Assembly: GCF_021033825.1 (NCBI RefSeq)
Contig: NZ_JAIFXZ010000005.1
Coordinates: 62,001-126,000 of the forward strand
Origin: Dietzia aurantiaca
GTDB taxonomy: Bacteria > Actinomycetota > Actinomycetes > Mycobacteriales > Mycobacteriaceae
DNA length: 64,000 nucleotides
Direction: 5' to 3'
In this document: positions 21,012-30,189 of the stretch, piece after piece
Layout of the letters: the number at the start of each line of letters is the position of its first letter
Position numbering within the stretch: position 1 is the stretch's first letter
Made by a program: the position numbers and the translations under genes
The notes under the pieces: model-generated
Seen by the model: the letters and a program-made list of their open reading frames with translations, nothing else
Told to the model about the DNA's origin: nothing
Database searches by the model: none

Positions 21012-22859
21012 CTATCGCCGCAGACGCCCCACGAGTCCGCGCACGATGGGGGCGACGGTGTCGAGCTCGGGTAGTCGCGAGCGGGACAGGATCAGTCCGG
21101 TCACGAGCAGTGTCACGACGCCGGCCACCCCCGCGCGGATCACGAAGCCGATGCTGCCCATCGCGTCGGTGAGGGCGTCCATCGGCAGGATCCGGTCGAC
21201 CAGGAGCGCCACCAGGGCACCGGCGACCGAGGCGCCCAGCGTCCAGGCCGCCGAGCGCAGGGTCTCGCGGCCCCGCAGTGGGCCCAGGCCACGGCGCAGC
21301 AGGATGTAGCCCGCCGCCGCGCCCACGACCCAGCCGATGCCGTTGGCCAGGGCCAGACCGACCACGACGTGGGAGCGCTCGTCGGCCACCATCGGCACGA
21401 TCAACGACAGCACCACGCGTACGACGGTGATCGCCAGGATCATGATCGTGGGCGTCCAGTAGTCCTCGCGGGCGTAGAACACGCGTTGCTGCAGCAGGAC
21501 CACCGCGTACGGGATGAGGGTGAACGCGCCGAAGGCCAGGGTGAGGCCGAGGATGTCTGCATTCTGGGCGTCGAAGTTGCCGTAGCGAAACAGACCGGTG
21601 GCGACGACGGGACCGAACGCGGTCATGAACGCGATGATCGGCAGCAGGCCGAACATGGACAGGCGGGTGCCGAGGGAAGTGTCACGGACCACCGCGTCGT
21701 TGCGGCCGGCCACGCCGTTGTCCGCGAGCCGCGGGTTGATCGCGGTGAGCAGGGTGACGCCGATGATCCCGTACGGCACCTGGAGCAGGAGCCAGTAGGT
21801 CTGATAGATCGCGATGGCGGCCTCGTCCGCGGCCGCCCCGATGCGGTTGGTCATGACCAGGCCGACCTGCGAGACGAGCACGTACGTGACGCCGGCCAGG
21901 GCGTGCCCGCCGAACTGCTTCATGCGGGGATCCAGGCCCCACTGGGGGCGCAGGTCGACACCCGCGCGGCGCAGGGCGGGGACGAGCACCAGGGCCTGGA
22001 TGACCACACCGAGGGTGGTGCCCAGACCGAGTAGCAGGATGGGCCCGCTGAGCAGGTTCACCGGTGCGTTCGCGTCGATGCCGATGCCGACCACCGCGAA
22101 CAGGGCGAGCGTGGCGATGGCCACGAGGTTGTTCCACACCGGCGCCCACGCCCCGGGCTTGAACACGCCGTTGTAGTTGAGGACCGCGAGCATCACGGAG
22201 AACACGCCGTAGAAGAAGATCTGCGGCAGCAGCAGGAAGGCGAACGCGGTGGCGAGGGAGGTGTTGACCTCGCCGTCGCCGAGGTTGAGTTCGGTGAGCA
22301 GCGGCGCGCACGCGACCGCGATCACCGTCACCACCAGCGCCAACACCGACGTGACGGTGAGTAGTCGTCGGATGAACGACACTCCCCCGTCCGGGTCCTC
22401 CTGGGCGGATCTGGCCAGCAGCGGCATGAACATGGCGGTGAGCACCGAGCCCAGGACGAGCTCGGTGATCATGTTCGGAAGCGTGTTGGCGGTGTTGAAC
22501 GCCGAGGCGATGGCCGGGCCGAGCACCGTCAGGATGAGGATCATCCGCACGAAGCCGGTGACGCGGCTGGCGAGGTTCGCCACGGCCATCGAGCCGGTGG
22601 ACCGCATCAGCGAGGCGTCGGAGGAGTCGCGCGTCCGACGCCCGATCCCGCCACCGGGGGGTTCGGAGGGATCCGCGGCCTCGCGGGCCGGGGCCATCCG
22701 CTGCGCCGAGAAGGCGTCCGGGGAGAACGAGTCGGCGACGGGTGGCGGGGCCAGGGGGTGCGACGGCACCACACTGCTGCCCGCCTCGCGCCGCCGGCCC
22801 CGGAGGCCAGGGTCGGGTCTGCGCAGTCCGGGCTCGGGGGGACCCTGCTCGTCGTTCAC
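21012..22859 (-). CDS. murJ: Lipid II flippase MurJ (MviN)
   Basis: MOP-superfamily integral membrane protein that flips lipid II, 615 residues. A disordered 80-residue N-terminus (rich in Pro/Arg) precedes about 14 helices; ASRVTGFVRMILILTVLG and NTANTLPNMITELVLGSVLTAMFMP are family signatures. It stops after the last helices, without the fused pseudokinase of mycobacterial MviN, which is the next gene 89 bp downstream. The ATG overlaps the DUF6049 stop. Confidence 0.95.
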   Translation of the reverse strand: MNDEQGPPEPGLRRPDPGLRGRRREAGSSVVPSHPLAPPPVADSFSPDAFSAQRMAPAREAADPSEPPGGGIGRRTRDSSDASLMRSTGSMAVANLASRVTGFVRMILILTVLGPAIASAFNTANTLPNMITELVLGSVLTAMFMPLLARSAQEDPDGGVSFIRRLLTVTSVLALVVTVIAVACAPLLTELNLGDGEVNTSLATAFAFLLLPQIFFYGVFSVMLAVLNYNGVFKPGAWAPVWNNLVAIATLALFAVVGIGIDANAPVNLLSGPILLLGLGTTLGVVIQALVLVPALRRAGVDLRPQWGLDPRMKQFGGHALAGVTYVLVSQVGLVMTNRIGAAADEAAIAIYQTYWLLLQVPYGIIGVTLLTAINPRLADNGVAGRNDAVVRDTSLGTRLSMFGLLPIIAFMTAFGPVVATGLFRYGNFDAQNADILGLTLAFGAFTLIPYAVVLLQQRVFYAREDYWTPTIMILAITVVRVVLSLIVPMVADERSHVVVGLALANGIGWVVGAAAGYILLRRGLGPLRGRETLRSAAWTLGASVAGALVALLVDRILPMDALTDAMGSIGFVIRAGVAGVVTLLVTGLILSRSRLPELDTVAPIVRGLVGRLRR

Positions 22860-25552
22860 GGTCGGTGCCCTTCATCCGCGGGATCGAGGATCCCCCGACG
22901 GTAGCGCAGGTACCGGCGGCCTCCGAGGACGAGGGCGAGCGCCGCCGCGGCGAGGGCGAACCCCTGGGCCACCGGGTAGCCGCCGGTCTGCACCGACAGC
23001 TCCACCGGCTGCGACAGCGGCCGGCCGTCGGGGGTGGTGAGGGCGAAGGACACGGCGCGGCGGGCGCCCCCGCCGGCATCGGACTGGGTGGGCGCCTGGA
23101 GAGTCCGCGATCCGGCGGTCGGCAGCTGGACCGTGCCCACGGGGTCCACGTGCAGGTCCTCCGGCGCGGCGACGTCGACATCGACGCGCACCGGGAACGG
23201 CAGTCCGTTGCGGATCACCAGCAGCAGCGGGCTGTTGGGGCTGGCCATGGTGAACACGCTGCCCGGCGGCAGCAGGTCCACGCGGGCGAGCGAGGCGTCG
23301 ATGGTGTCGCGCAGCCGGTCGAGCCGGTTCACGATACGCAGCCGGGCGGCGGATCCGGTCCCGGATTCGACGGTCACCCCGTCTCCCCCGGCCCGCCGGC
23401 CCGTCGCCGAGATCGCGCGCAGGGCGTCGCCCAGGAGGGGATCGAGGTGGTCGGCGGCACCCGAGGAGGTGGGATCCGAGGTGTCGACCAGCGAGCGCAG
23501 CGTGCCGATCCCGTCGAGCGCCGCGGTCAGACGCTGCGCTGTCGATCCGCCCGGGTCCTGGGCGAACGGGTCCACCTCGCCGGGGTCCGTGGCGCCGGTC
23601 GGGTCCGGGGCCAGCGAGCCGTCCGGCACGGTGACCGGCCCGCTCAGCCGGTCGGGCAGTGGCGTCGCGCGCATGCGGCCCGCGCTGAGTTGCTCGTCGA
23701 GCGTCTCCAGCAGCGAGCCGGCGGAATCGCGGTCGATCGACCACACCTGCGGCGGCACCGCCAGCACCCCCTGCTCGACCGCCTCGGCGGCGGGGGTCCC
23801 GGGGACGAACGTCGTCGGCTCGGAGGTGTCCGACGCATCCTCACCGGCTGCCGGGGCGGCCCCGGCGGCGTCGGCCAGCGTCCCGGCGGGGTTCGCGGCG
23901 CGGTCCCCCGGGGACCCGGCGTTGCTCGGGGTGGCATCGGCCACGTCCACGAGCGGCGCCAACAGGCTGGCGCGAGCGTCCTGCAGGCGGGCCTGCGCGG
24001 AGTCGGCGGTCAGCCAGTACCGCGTGGTGGGATCCGAGTAGCGGGGGTTCTCCGGCACCTCGCCGGTCGCGGCCAGCGCCGAACCGACGGTGTCCGAGTA
24101 CGTCAACGCCCGCTCCCCGGGCGTCCCGGCAAGGCCGACCATCCCCGGAGGCGGGACCAGCCCGGTGTCGGTGCGGGTCGAGGCCGCTGCCACGATCGCG
24201 GTGGACCCCTGGCCCGTCAGCGCGGTGGCCGCGTCCGGTGTGAGCGTGCCCGAGGCCGGGACCAGGACGTTCGGCAGGGGCTCCACCCCGATGATCCGCT
24301 CGATCATCTCCCCGCGGTCGAGAGCGGCCCGCGTCAGGTCGGGCGAGCCGACCTCCGCGACCGTCTCGAGGTCGGCCTGCGCGGCGGGCAGCGCCACCAC
24401 GCAGCCACCGTCCGCGAGCGCCCGCAGCTCGTCGAGCCAGCGCCCGGCGTCGGCGGCGATGGATCCGGGATCCGCCGGGGTCGAGGGACGGCGCTCGCCC
24501 TCCCTGCCCGAGCGGGACCGCTCCTCCTCGGGCACGACGGGTCCGTTGCCGTCGTCGATCAGTACCGTCCGCCCGTCCGCGATCTGCGACACGGTGCCCA
24601 CCAGGTCCGGGTCCACCGCCAGGCAGGTCGCGCGCCGGAGCTCCTGGCCGCCCGGCCCGGAGAACGCCTCGTCGGCCGCCCGGACCAGACCCGTGAGCCG
24701 GCCCGTGTCGGACAGCTCGTCGAGCAGCGAACCGTTGGTGAGCATCACCACCGGGTCCGGCCCGTCCGCCCCCGGGACCGCGGCGATCCGGGTCGGCGCC
24801 GAGGCCAGCGGCCAGAGGATGGTCAGCGGGACCGACGCGGGGGCCGGTCCGGGAGTCACCGCGGGCGGGGCGGGGGCGATCTCGTCGTCGTCGTCGATCC
24901 CTGAAAGCCCCGAGGGACGGGGGGCCTCGAGCACCGGGAGGAGGGTGCGGGCGTCGTCGAGGCGCGCCGGGGCGGCGCCCTGCGGTGTGCCGTTGAGATT
25001 GACCAGAAGCGGATAGACGCCGGGCTCGGTGAGCTGCAGATCGGGGTCTGTGCCGCCCGGGACGGCACTGGCCGGCATGGACAGGGAGAACGGCACCGAT
25101 TCCCCCGGGGCCAGCGACTCCGAGACCCGCACGAACTCGCCACGCACCCCGAACGACGGCTCGGACCACACGAGCGCATCGCGCGCCGCCGACGCGTCGG
25201 CGGCGCGGGGGCCACGCTGGAGCCGCACGTCCACGGCCTCGAGAGGGGTGTCACCGACGTTGGTCACCGTGCCGGACACCGTCACCACCGGCACGCCGGA
25301 TTCCGTACCGGCCGCCATCCCGCCGCCGGAGGTGTTGTCGGCCAGCACGCGCGGTGTGACCTCGTCGATCGCGATGCGCGCGAACGCGGGGGCCGGGTTG
25401 GGGATGTAGCCAGCGGCCGTCGCCTGTTCCGGGGTGATCGCCTGCGCGGAGGGGATCGGCGACACGCCCCACAGGGGCGCCGCGGCCAGGGCGGCGCTGA
25501 GCGTCACCGGGACGAGCGCCCGGATGACGCGCGCTCCCGGACTGCGGGTCAC
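22856..25552 (-). CDS. DUF6049 family secreted/membrane-anchored protein
   Basis: An 898-residue protein in the position of mycobacterial Rv3909, a conserved exported protein of unknown function. A signal peptide (about 1-38, [23 protein letters not shown]) is followed by Ig-like regions ([23 protein letters not shown] near 85), a large central domain, another beta region ([17 protein letters not shown]) and a single C-terminal helix ([14 protein letters not shown]) with a basic cytosolic end. Topology is therefore mostly extracytoplasmic. It overlaps both nudix and murJ genes by 4 bp, which implies one operon and a link to envelope assembly; the biochemical role is unknown. Confidence 0.85.
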   Translation of the reverse strand: MTRSPGARVIRALVPVTLSAALAAAPLWGVSPIPSAQAITPEQATAAGYIPNPAPAFARIAIDEVTPRVLADNTSGGGMAAGTESGVPVVTVSGTVTNVGDTPLEAVDVRLQRGPRAADASAARDALVWSEPSFGVRGEFVRVSESLAPGESVPFSLSMPASAVPGGTDPDLQLTEPGVYPLLVNLNGTPQGAAPARLDDARTLLPVLEAPRPSGLSGIDDDDEIAPAPPAVTPGPAPASVPLTILWPLASAPTRIAAVPGADGPDPVVMLTNGSLLDELSDTGRLTGLVRAADEAFSGPGGQELRRATCLAVDPDLVGTVSQIADGRTVLIDDGNGPVVPEEERSRSGREGERRPSTPADPGSIAADAGRWLDELRALADGGCVVALPAAQADLETVAEVGSPDLTRAALDRGEMIERIIGVEPLPNVLVPASGTLTPDAATALTGQGSTAIVAAASTRTDTGLVPPPGMVGLAGTPGERALTYSDTVGSALAATGEVPENPRYSDPTTRYWLTADSAQARLQDARASLLAPLVDVADATPSNAGSPGDRAANPAGTLADAAGAAPAAGEDASDTSEPTTFVPGTPAAEAVEQGVLAVPPQVWSIDRDSAGSLLETLDEQLSAGRMRATPLPDRLSGPVTVPDGSLAPDPTGATDPGEVDPFAQDPGGSTAQRLTAALDGIGTLRSLVDTSDPTSSGAADHLDPLLGDALRAISATGRRAGGDGVTVESGTGSAARLRIVNRLDRLRDTIDASLARVDLLPPGSVFTMASPNSPLLLVIRNGLPFPVRVDVDVAAPEDLHVDPVGTVQLPTAGSRTLQAPTQSDAGGGARRAVSFALTTPDGRPLSQPVELSVQTGGYPVAQGFALAAAALALVLGGRRYLRYRRGILDPADEGHRP

Positions 25553-26901
25553 GGCGTCGACTCCTCCGGCGCGTCGTCGCGGGGCGCGGACGGTCGGGGC
25601 GCCCGGGGGTGCGGCTTACCGCGGCGCCCGCCGCCACCGCCATCGTGCCGGGCGTTGTTGCGGTTGTTCTGGGCGCCGCCGGGGCTACCGTGGCCGCGTC
25701 CGGAGTGCCGCACCGGCTCGGGTCCGTCGGCGCGACGCGACGGGTCGACCACCTGCGCGGCCCCGGCCCCGGGGTTCCGGCCGGCGAGTTCGGCGCGGGC
25801 GAGGTCCGGCAGCAGCGTCCGCGCGGTCTCCACCAGGCGACGCTCGTCCGGGTAGGCCAACCGCCGCGGGAGGTCCTCGAACGGCACCCACGCGACCTCG
25901 GTGATCTCAGGGTCCTCGTCGCACAGCTCGCCGTGGTCGAACCGGATGAGGTGGTGGTGAACCGTCTTGTGGATGCGGCGGCCCTCGGCCACGAACCAGT
26001 AGTCGATCGTGCCCAGCGGTGCCAGGACCGTTCCGTCAACGCCCGTCTCCTCGAGCACTTCGCGCCGGGCCGTCTCCGCCACGGTCTCGTCCGGCTCGAT
26101 GTGCCCCTTGGGCATCGACCACAGCATGCGGCCGCGCCGGTCGAGCCGACCGATGAGCGCGACCTCCAGCAGCGACAGATCCGGATCGGGCTCGACGCCT
26201 CCGGCCCGCGCGAGGCCGCGCACGACGAGGCCGCCGGCCGAGGTCTCGAGTACCGTGCGCAGGCGCTGGCCGCTGCGCGGGTGCCGCCCTCCCCCGCGTC
26301 CGCCGCGGGGATTCTTGCCGGTGTTCTTACCACCGGGCTTGGCCCCGGCCTTGGCGCCGGAGCGCGCGGGCGGACCCGACCGGGTGGTGCTGGCGGAGGC
26401 GGCTTGGACGGAGCCCGAGCCCGAGCCCGACTTGGGCCGGTTGGAGTTGCGGGGGTGCCGGCCGGTCTGGCGGGAGGTCGAGCCCGCGGTGCCGTCGCCG
26501 GACTTCACCGTATGGGTGCTGTCGCCACCCTGCTGCTTCTGGGTGTCGAGCGGGCGGTTCTGACCGCGGCCACCGCGACGGCCCCGACCGCCGCGCCGAC
26601 GCCGCCGCCCCTGGCGGGGCTGGCCGTCCGCGCCCGCACCGGACGAGGCGCCTTTGCCGGGCTGGCCGGCCTGTCCGCCCTTGCCGGACTGCTGCGCGGA
26701 ACTGCCGGCGGCGTTCTGTGCGGACGGGTTCTTCTTCTCGCCCTGCTGGGCACGCTGGCCCCCGCCGCCCGAACCGGAGCCGCGATCAGTGCGCTGAGCT
26801 GCGGAATTACCGCCGCCCGTTCCCGGACCTGCGGGCCGACGGGCACGGCGCCGCCGCGACGCGTTGGCACGCGGTTCGGAGGGACGATCGGCTTCGGACA
26901 C
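25549..26901 (-). CDS. Nudix hydrolase with long Arg/Gly-rich N-terminal region
   Basis: Positional counterpart of mycobacterial MutT4. The Nudix box GX5EX7REUXEEXGU is complete: [22 protein letters not shown] (about 262-283). The catalytic domain spans about 215-370. The first about 215 residues are low complexity: Ser/Gly/Gln stretches, [17 protein letters not shown] and a [18 protein letters not shown] segment; the C-terminus is also Gly/Arg/Pro-rich. GTG at 26901 is supported by a TAGCAT hexamer 6 nt upstream (leaderless). It heads the nudix-DUF6049-murJ-pseudokinase run. Substrate (nucleotide or capped RNA) cannot be told from sequence. Confidence 0.88.
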   Translation of the reverse strand: MSEADRPSEPRANASRRRRARRPAGPGTGGGNSAAQRTDRGSGSGGGGQRAQQGEKKNPSAQNAAGSSAQQSGKGGQAGQPGKGASSGAGADGQPRQGRRRRRGGRGRRGGRGQNRPLDTQKQQGGDSTHTVKSGDGTAGSTSRQTGRHPRNSNRPKSGSGSGSVQAASASTTRSGPPARSGAKAGAKPGGKNTGKNPRGGRGGGRHPRSGQRLRTVLETSAGGLVVRGLARAGGVEPDPDLSLLEVALIGRLDRRGRMLWSMPKGHIEPDETVAETARREVLEETGVDGTVLAPLGTIDYWFVAEGRRIHKTVHHHLIRFDHGELCDEDPEITEVAWVPFEDLPRRLAYPDERRLVETARTLLPDLARAELAGRNPGAGAAQVVDPSRRADGPEPVRHSGRGHGSPGGAQNNRNNARHDGGGGGRRGKPHPRAPRPSAPRDDAPEESTP

Positions 26902-26907
26902 CCATCG

Positions 26908-26913
26908 ATGCTA
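26908..26913 (-). promoter_or_regulatory. -10 element of nudix operon (leaderless)
   Basis: TAGCAT on the minus strand, 6 nt before the GTG at 26901; transcription would begin at or next to the start codon. Confidence 0.5.
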
Positions 26914-27026
26914 CCGGCCCCGGTCTGAGGTTCGGCAATCCCGGCCGGTGGGTCACACGAACGCATCATCCGCGCGCACGGAGGCCCGATACGCTCACCG
27001 GTTCGGCCGCGGCCCGGGCCGGGATC

Positions 27027-28091
27027 TCAGGCGCCCAGCGCCGGCCCGACCACCCGCCACGAATCCCGCAGCTCCCGGTTGAACAGGGCGAACGTGTGGG
27101 CGCCGTTGTCGTATCGGTCGTAGGTGAACGGCACGCCGCCCGCCCGCAGCGCGTCGGCCATGTGGCGGGTGCCCAGGTCGGAGGCGAGCTCGGTCCCGGC
27201 GCCTATGGAGAAGGTCGCCGAGCCGATCTCGGGATGGTCGTTGGGGCCGGGGTTGCCGGGCGCGGACGCCAGGTACAGCGCGGTGCCGCGGAGTCGCTCG
27301 ACGTCGTGGGACGGATCGCCTGTCACCCACGCCGGGTCGCCGGGCGGGCCCCACGCGTTGAGGACGTTGCCGCCGCCGCGGGCGACCATCGCGGTCGTGG
27401 CGGCGCGACCGAACGGGGTGGAGACCTCCGGGAACCCGGAGAGAGAGGCGGCCGCCGCGTAGTGGTGCCGGCTGGTCGCGGCGAGCGTGAGCGCGGGCCC
27501 GCCCGACATGGACACGCCGATCACCCCGCGGGTGCCGTTCAGGGCGTATCCGCCGGCGAGGGCGGCGGGCAGCTCGTCGTCGAGGAAGGTGTGCCACCGG
27601 TTCACGCCGAGCACCGGGTCGGGCCGCTGCCAGTCGGTGTAGAGGCTGAAGCGCCCGCCCTCGGGGCTGGCCACGAGGACCTGCTTGTCGGCGAAGAAGT
27701 CCTGGTAGTCCGTGTGATAGGCCCAGCCGACGTGGTCCTCGCCGCCGCCGACGCCGTTGAGCAGGAGCAGGAGCGGCGCCGGCCCGGGGTTCGGCGGGAG
27801 TATCAGGAAGGTGGGCACGGCCTTGTTCATGGACGGCGACCACACGTCGGCGAGAACCTTGCGGCCCTCGATCGGCTGGACGCGCAGGATCTGCGGCCGG
27901 GAGGTGTCGGCCGGCGGCGCCGCGGTGGGGCGCGGGGAGGTGGTGAAGCCGAGCGCCGTCGAGGTGTCGACGCCGCGGGCGGACTGCGCGCCGGCGGCGG
28001 GCAGACCCGCGCCGGTCAGGGCGAGGGACGCCGCCACGGTGACCGCGACGGTGGTGGGAACGGAGAGGAGAGAAGGACGACGACGAGACAC
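27027..28091 (-). CDS. Secreted mycolyltransferase-like (antigen 85 family) esterase
   Basis: A 354-residue alpha/beta-hydrolase of the antigen-85/Esterase-D type. GTG 28091 (MSRRRPSLLS) is chosen because a TAGAGT lies exactly 7 nt upstream; GTG 28100 is the alternative. A signal peptide follows (TVAVTVAASLALTGAGLPAAGAQ). The nucleophile motif is GVSMSGGPAL (Ser about 192), resembling GLSMA of antigen 85; an acidic residue in the SAPGNPGPNDHPEI region and His in DNGAHTFALF complete the triad. LLLLLNGVGGGEDHVGWAYHTDYQDFF matches the substrate-loop region. Expected role: transfer of mycolates to trehalose or arabinogalactan. This supports a mycolic-acid envelope. Confidence 0.85.
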   Translation of the reverse strand: MSRRRPSLLSVPTTVAVTVAASLALTGAGLPAAGAQSARGVDTSTALGFTTSPRPTAAPPADTSRPQILRVQPIEGRKVLADVWSPSMNKAVPTFLILPPNPGPAPLLLLLNGVGGGEDHVGWAYHTDYQDFFADKQVLVASPEGGRFSLYTDWQRPDPVLGVNRWHTFLDDELPAALAGGYALNGTRGVIGVSMSGGPALTLAATSRHHYAAAASLSGFPEVSTPFGRAATTAMVARGGGNVLNAWGPPGDPAWVTGDPSHDVERLRGTALYLASAPGNPGPNDHPEIGSATFSIGAGTELASDLGTRHMADALRAGGVPFTYDRYDNGAHTFALFNRELRDSWRVVGPALGA

Positions 28092-28098
28092 ACCCGTC

Positions 28099-28104
28099 AC
28101 TCTA
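28099..28104 (-). promoter_or_regulatory. -10 element of mycolyltransferase gene (leaderless)
   Basis: TAGAGT on the minus strand, 7 nt before GTG 28091. It decides that start over the GTG three codons upstream, which it overlaps. Confidence 0.55.
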
Positions 28105-28177
28105 GTTGCAACCCCGTGGGGGTCGTATCCCGTCTCGTCATGGCGAACGGCGACGCAACGTCCGTGGTCAGTACGGC

Positions 28178-28183
28178 TAGAGT
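28178..28183 (+). promoter_or_regulatory. -10 element of ABM monooxygenase gene (leaderless)
   Basis: TAGAGT exactly 7 nt before ATG 28191, in the 99-bp region shared with the divergent mycolyltransferase promoter. Confidence 0.55.
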
Positions 28184-28190
28184 CCGAAGT

Positions 28191-28559
28191 ATGAGTTCCG
28201 CTCCCCCGGCGCACGCCCTGGTCCTTCGCCACCGCGCCATCTCGGGCAGGCGGAACGAGCTGATCGAGGTGTGGCGCAGGAACATGCCGGAGGCGGTGAC
28301 CGAGAACGACGGTCATGTGGCCTACGTCCTGTGTGCCTCGTACTCGGATCCTGACGAGCTGCTGATCTTCCAGCACTACCGCGACGCCGCGGCGGCCCAG
28401 CAGTTCCTCGGAAACCCGGCCTACCTGCGGTACCTCGAGGAGTCCCGGCATCTGCTGAGCGGGCCGCCGGAGGTCGAGCCGGTCGAGCCGCTGTGGTCCA
28501 AGGAACCCGGGCCAGATCTCGGGGAGCACGGAACGGGTGTTGACGGGGTGACTCGGTAA
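28191..28559 (+). CDS. Antibiotic-biosynthesis-monooxygenase (ABM) domain protein
   Basis: A 122-residue protein with a dimeric alpha/beta ABM fold, a family that includes quinol monooxygenases and heme-degrading enzymes. LVLRHRAISGRRNELIEVWRR, VAYVLCASYSDPDELLIFQHYRDAAAAQQFLGNPAY match the domain pattern. The last 25 residues (EPVEPLWSKEPGPDL) are an extension. It is divergent from the mycolyltransferase gene, and its TAA stop is part of the cca -10 hexamer. Confidence 0.75.
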   Translation: MSSAPPAHALVLRHRAISGRRNELIEVWRRNMPEAVTENDGHVAYVLCASYSDPDELLIFQHYRDAAAAQQFLGNPAYLRYLEESRHLLSGPPEVEPVEPLWSKEPGPDLGEHGTGVDGVTR

Positions 28560-28562
28560 AGT
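28557..28562 (+). promoter_or_regulatory. -10 element of cca (leaderless)
   Basis: TAAAGT 7 nt before GTG 28570; its first three bases are the stop codon of the preceding gene. Confidence 0.55.
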
Positions 28563-28569
28563 CTGCACT

Positions 28570-30189
28570 GTGACAGCCCGAGATCCTTCCCCCGACCGCC
28601 GCGCCCTCTCCGACCGACATGACGCCGCGGTGTTCTCGGGATTGCAGGACGGGCCGGGTGCTGCGCCGGATCCCACCAATGCGGAGGAGCTCGAGACCCG
28701 CCGCCTGCGGCTCCTGGCCGGTGCCCAGAGCACGATCAACGAGCTGGCCGACGTGTTGTCGCCACTCGCGAAGGCGTTCGGTGAGGCCGGGCACGACCTG
28801 TACCTGGTCGGCGGCAGCGTACGGGACGCGGTGCTGGGCCGGCTGGGCACGGACCTGGACTTCACCACCGATGCCCGTCCGGATGTGGTCCGCACGATCC
28901 TCGACGAGTACGCGGACACGGTCTGGGACACCGGCATAGAGTTCGGGACCCTCTCGGCGGTGAAGCGGGACGAGTCCGGGATCGAGCAGCAGATCGAGAT
29001 CACCACCTACCGTGCCGATACTTATGACGGCGTGAGCCGCAATCCCGAGGTCGTGTTCGGTGACACGCTCGAGGGCGACCTGGTCCGGCGCGACTTCACG
29101 GTGAACGCCATGGCGGTGCGGCTGTTCCCCGACGGGCGACACGAGTTCGTCGACCCGCTGGGCGGGATGGACGCCCTCCTGGTGGGTGTGCTCGACACCC
29201 CGGCCACCCCGGAGCAGTCGTTCGCCGACGACCCGCTGCGGATGCTGCGGGCCTGTCGATTCGTCTCCCAGCTGGGCTTCACCCTCGCGCCACGCGTCTT
29301 CCGGGCCATGACCGAGATGACGGCGGAGATCGACAGGATCACCGTCGAGCGGGTGCGGGTCGAGCTCGACAAGATGATCCTCGGCGACTACCCGGTCGAC
29401 GGGATCAACATGCTGTGCGAGACCGGGCTGGCCGACCACGTACTGCCCGAGGTCCCCGGCATGAAACTCGAGCGCGACGAGCACATGCAGCACAAGGACG
29501 TGTACTGGCATTCGCTGACCGTGCTCAAGCAGGCGATCGACCTCGAGCCGGAGGGTCCGGACCTGGTCTTGCGCTGGGCCGCCCTGCTGCATGACATAGG
29601 AAAGCCGGCCACCCGCGCGGCCAAGCCGGGCGGCGGCGTGACGTTCCATCACCACGAGGTGGTGGGCGCCAAGATGGTCCGCAAGCGGATGCGCACGCTC
29701 AAGTACTCGCGGCAGATGGTCGAGGACGTCTCCGGCCTGGTGTTCCTGCACCTGCGGTTCCACGGTTACGGCGACGGCCAGTGGACGGACTCGGCGGTGC
29801 GGCGCTACGTCTCGGATGCTGGCGATCTGCTGCCCCGCCTGCACCGGCTCGTGCGCGCCGACTGCACGACGCGCAACAAGCGGCGCGCGGCCAAGCTGCA
29901 GGCCACCTACGACTCTCTGGAGAACCGGATCTCGGAGATCGAGGAGAAGGAGGATCTGGCCAGGGTCCGCCCGGACCTCGACGGCAACGAGATCATGAAG
30001 CTCCTCGATCTGAGACCCGGACCGGACGTCGGCCGCGCCTGGGGGTTCCTCAAGGAACTGCGGCTGGACCGCGGACCGCTCGACCGGGACGAGGCCGAGG
30101 CCGAACTCCTGCGCTGGTGGGCGGAACAGAACGGCGGAGCGGACGCGGGCGGGGCGGATGCCTCCGACCGTCAGAAGGGTGACTCGTAA
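28570..30189 (+). CDS. cca: CCA tRNA nucleotidyltransferase
   Basis: Adds or repairs the 3'-CCA of tRNAs, 539 residues. The polymerase-beta-type head has YLVGGSVRDAVLG (about 78-90) and DLDFTTDARP carrying the catalytic acids. Neck motifs FADDPLRMLRACRFVSQLGF follow. A C-terminal HD domain is present (LLHDIGKPATR, about 338-348, and HHHEVVGAKM). A 55-residue N-terminal extension precedes the head. This is the gene called pcnA in mycobacteria, and it ends the conserved origin-flanking block. Confidence 0.95.
   Translation: MTARDPSPDRRALSDRHDAAVFSGLQDGPGAAPDPTNAEELETRRLRLLAGAQSTINELADVLSPLAKAFGEAGHDLYLVGGSVRDAVLGRLGTDLDFTTDARPDVVRTILDEYADTVWDTGIEFGTLSAVKRDESGIEQQIEITTYRADTYDGVSRNPEVVFGDTLEGDLVRRDFTVNAMAVRLFPDGRHEFVDPLGGMDALLVGVLDTPATPEQSFADDPLRMLRACRFVSQLGFTLAPRVFRAMTEMTAEIDRITVERVRVELDKMILGDYPVDGINMLCETGLADHVLPEVPGMKLERDEHMQHKDVYWHSLTVLKQAIDLEPEGPDLVLRWAALLHDIGKPATRAAKPGGGVTFHHHEVVGAKMVRKRMRTLKYSRQMVEDVSGLVFLHLRFHGYGDGQWTDSAVRRYVSDAGDLLPRLHRLVRADCTTRNKRRAAKLQATYDSLENRISEIEEKEDLARVRPDLDGNEIMKLLDLRPGPDVGRAWGFLKELRLDRGPLDRDEAEAELLRWWAEQNGGADAGGADASDRQKGDS

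Noticed and set aside
22742-24904. Plus-strand 720-residue ORF opposite DUF6049
   Set aside because: Arg/Gly-rich shadow frame typical of GC-rich genes; the minus strand has a signal peptide, conserved domains and operon overlaps.
26718-28559. Plus-strand ORF extending the ABM protein far upstream
   Set aside because: The extension is antisense to the mycolyltransferase gene; ATG 28191 has a -10 hexamer 7 nt upstream and begins the ABM domain.
27027-29006. 659-residue minus-strand reading of the mycolyltransferase gene
   Set aside because: Its upstream half is antisense to the ABM and cca genes; the signal peptide begins just after GTG 28091.
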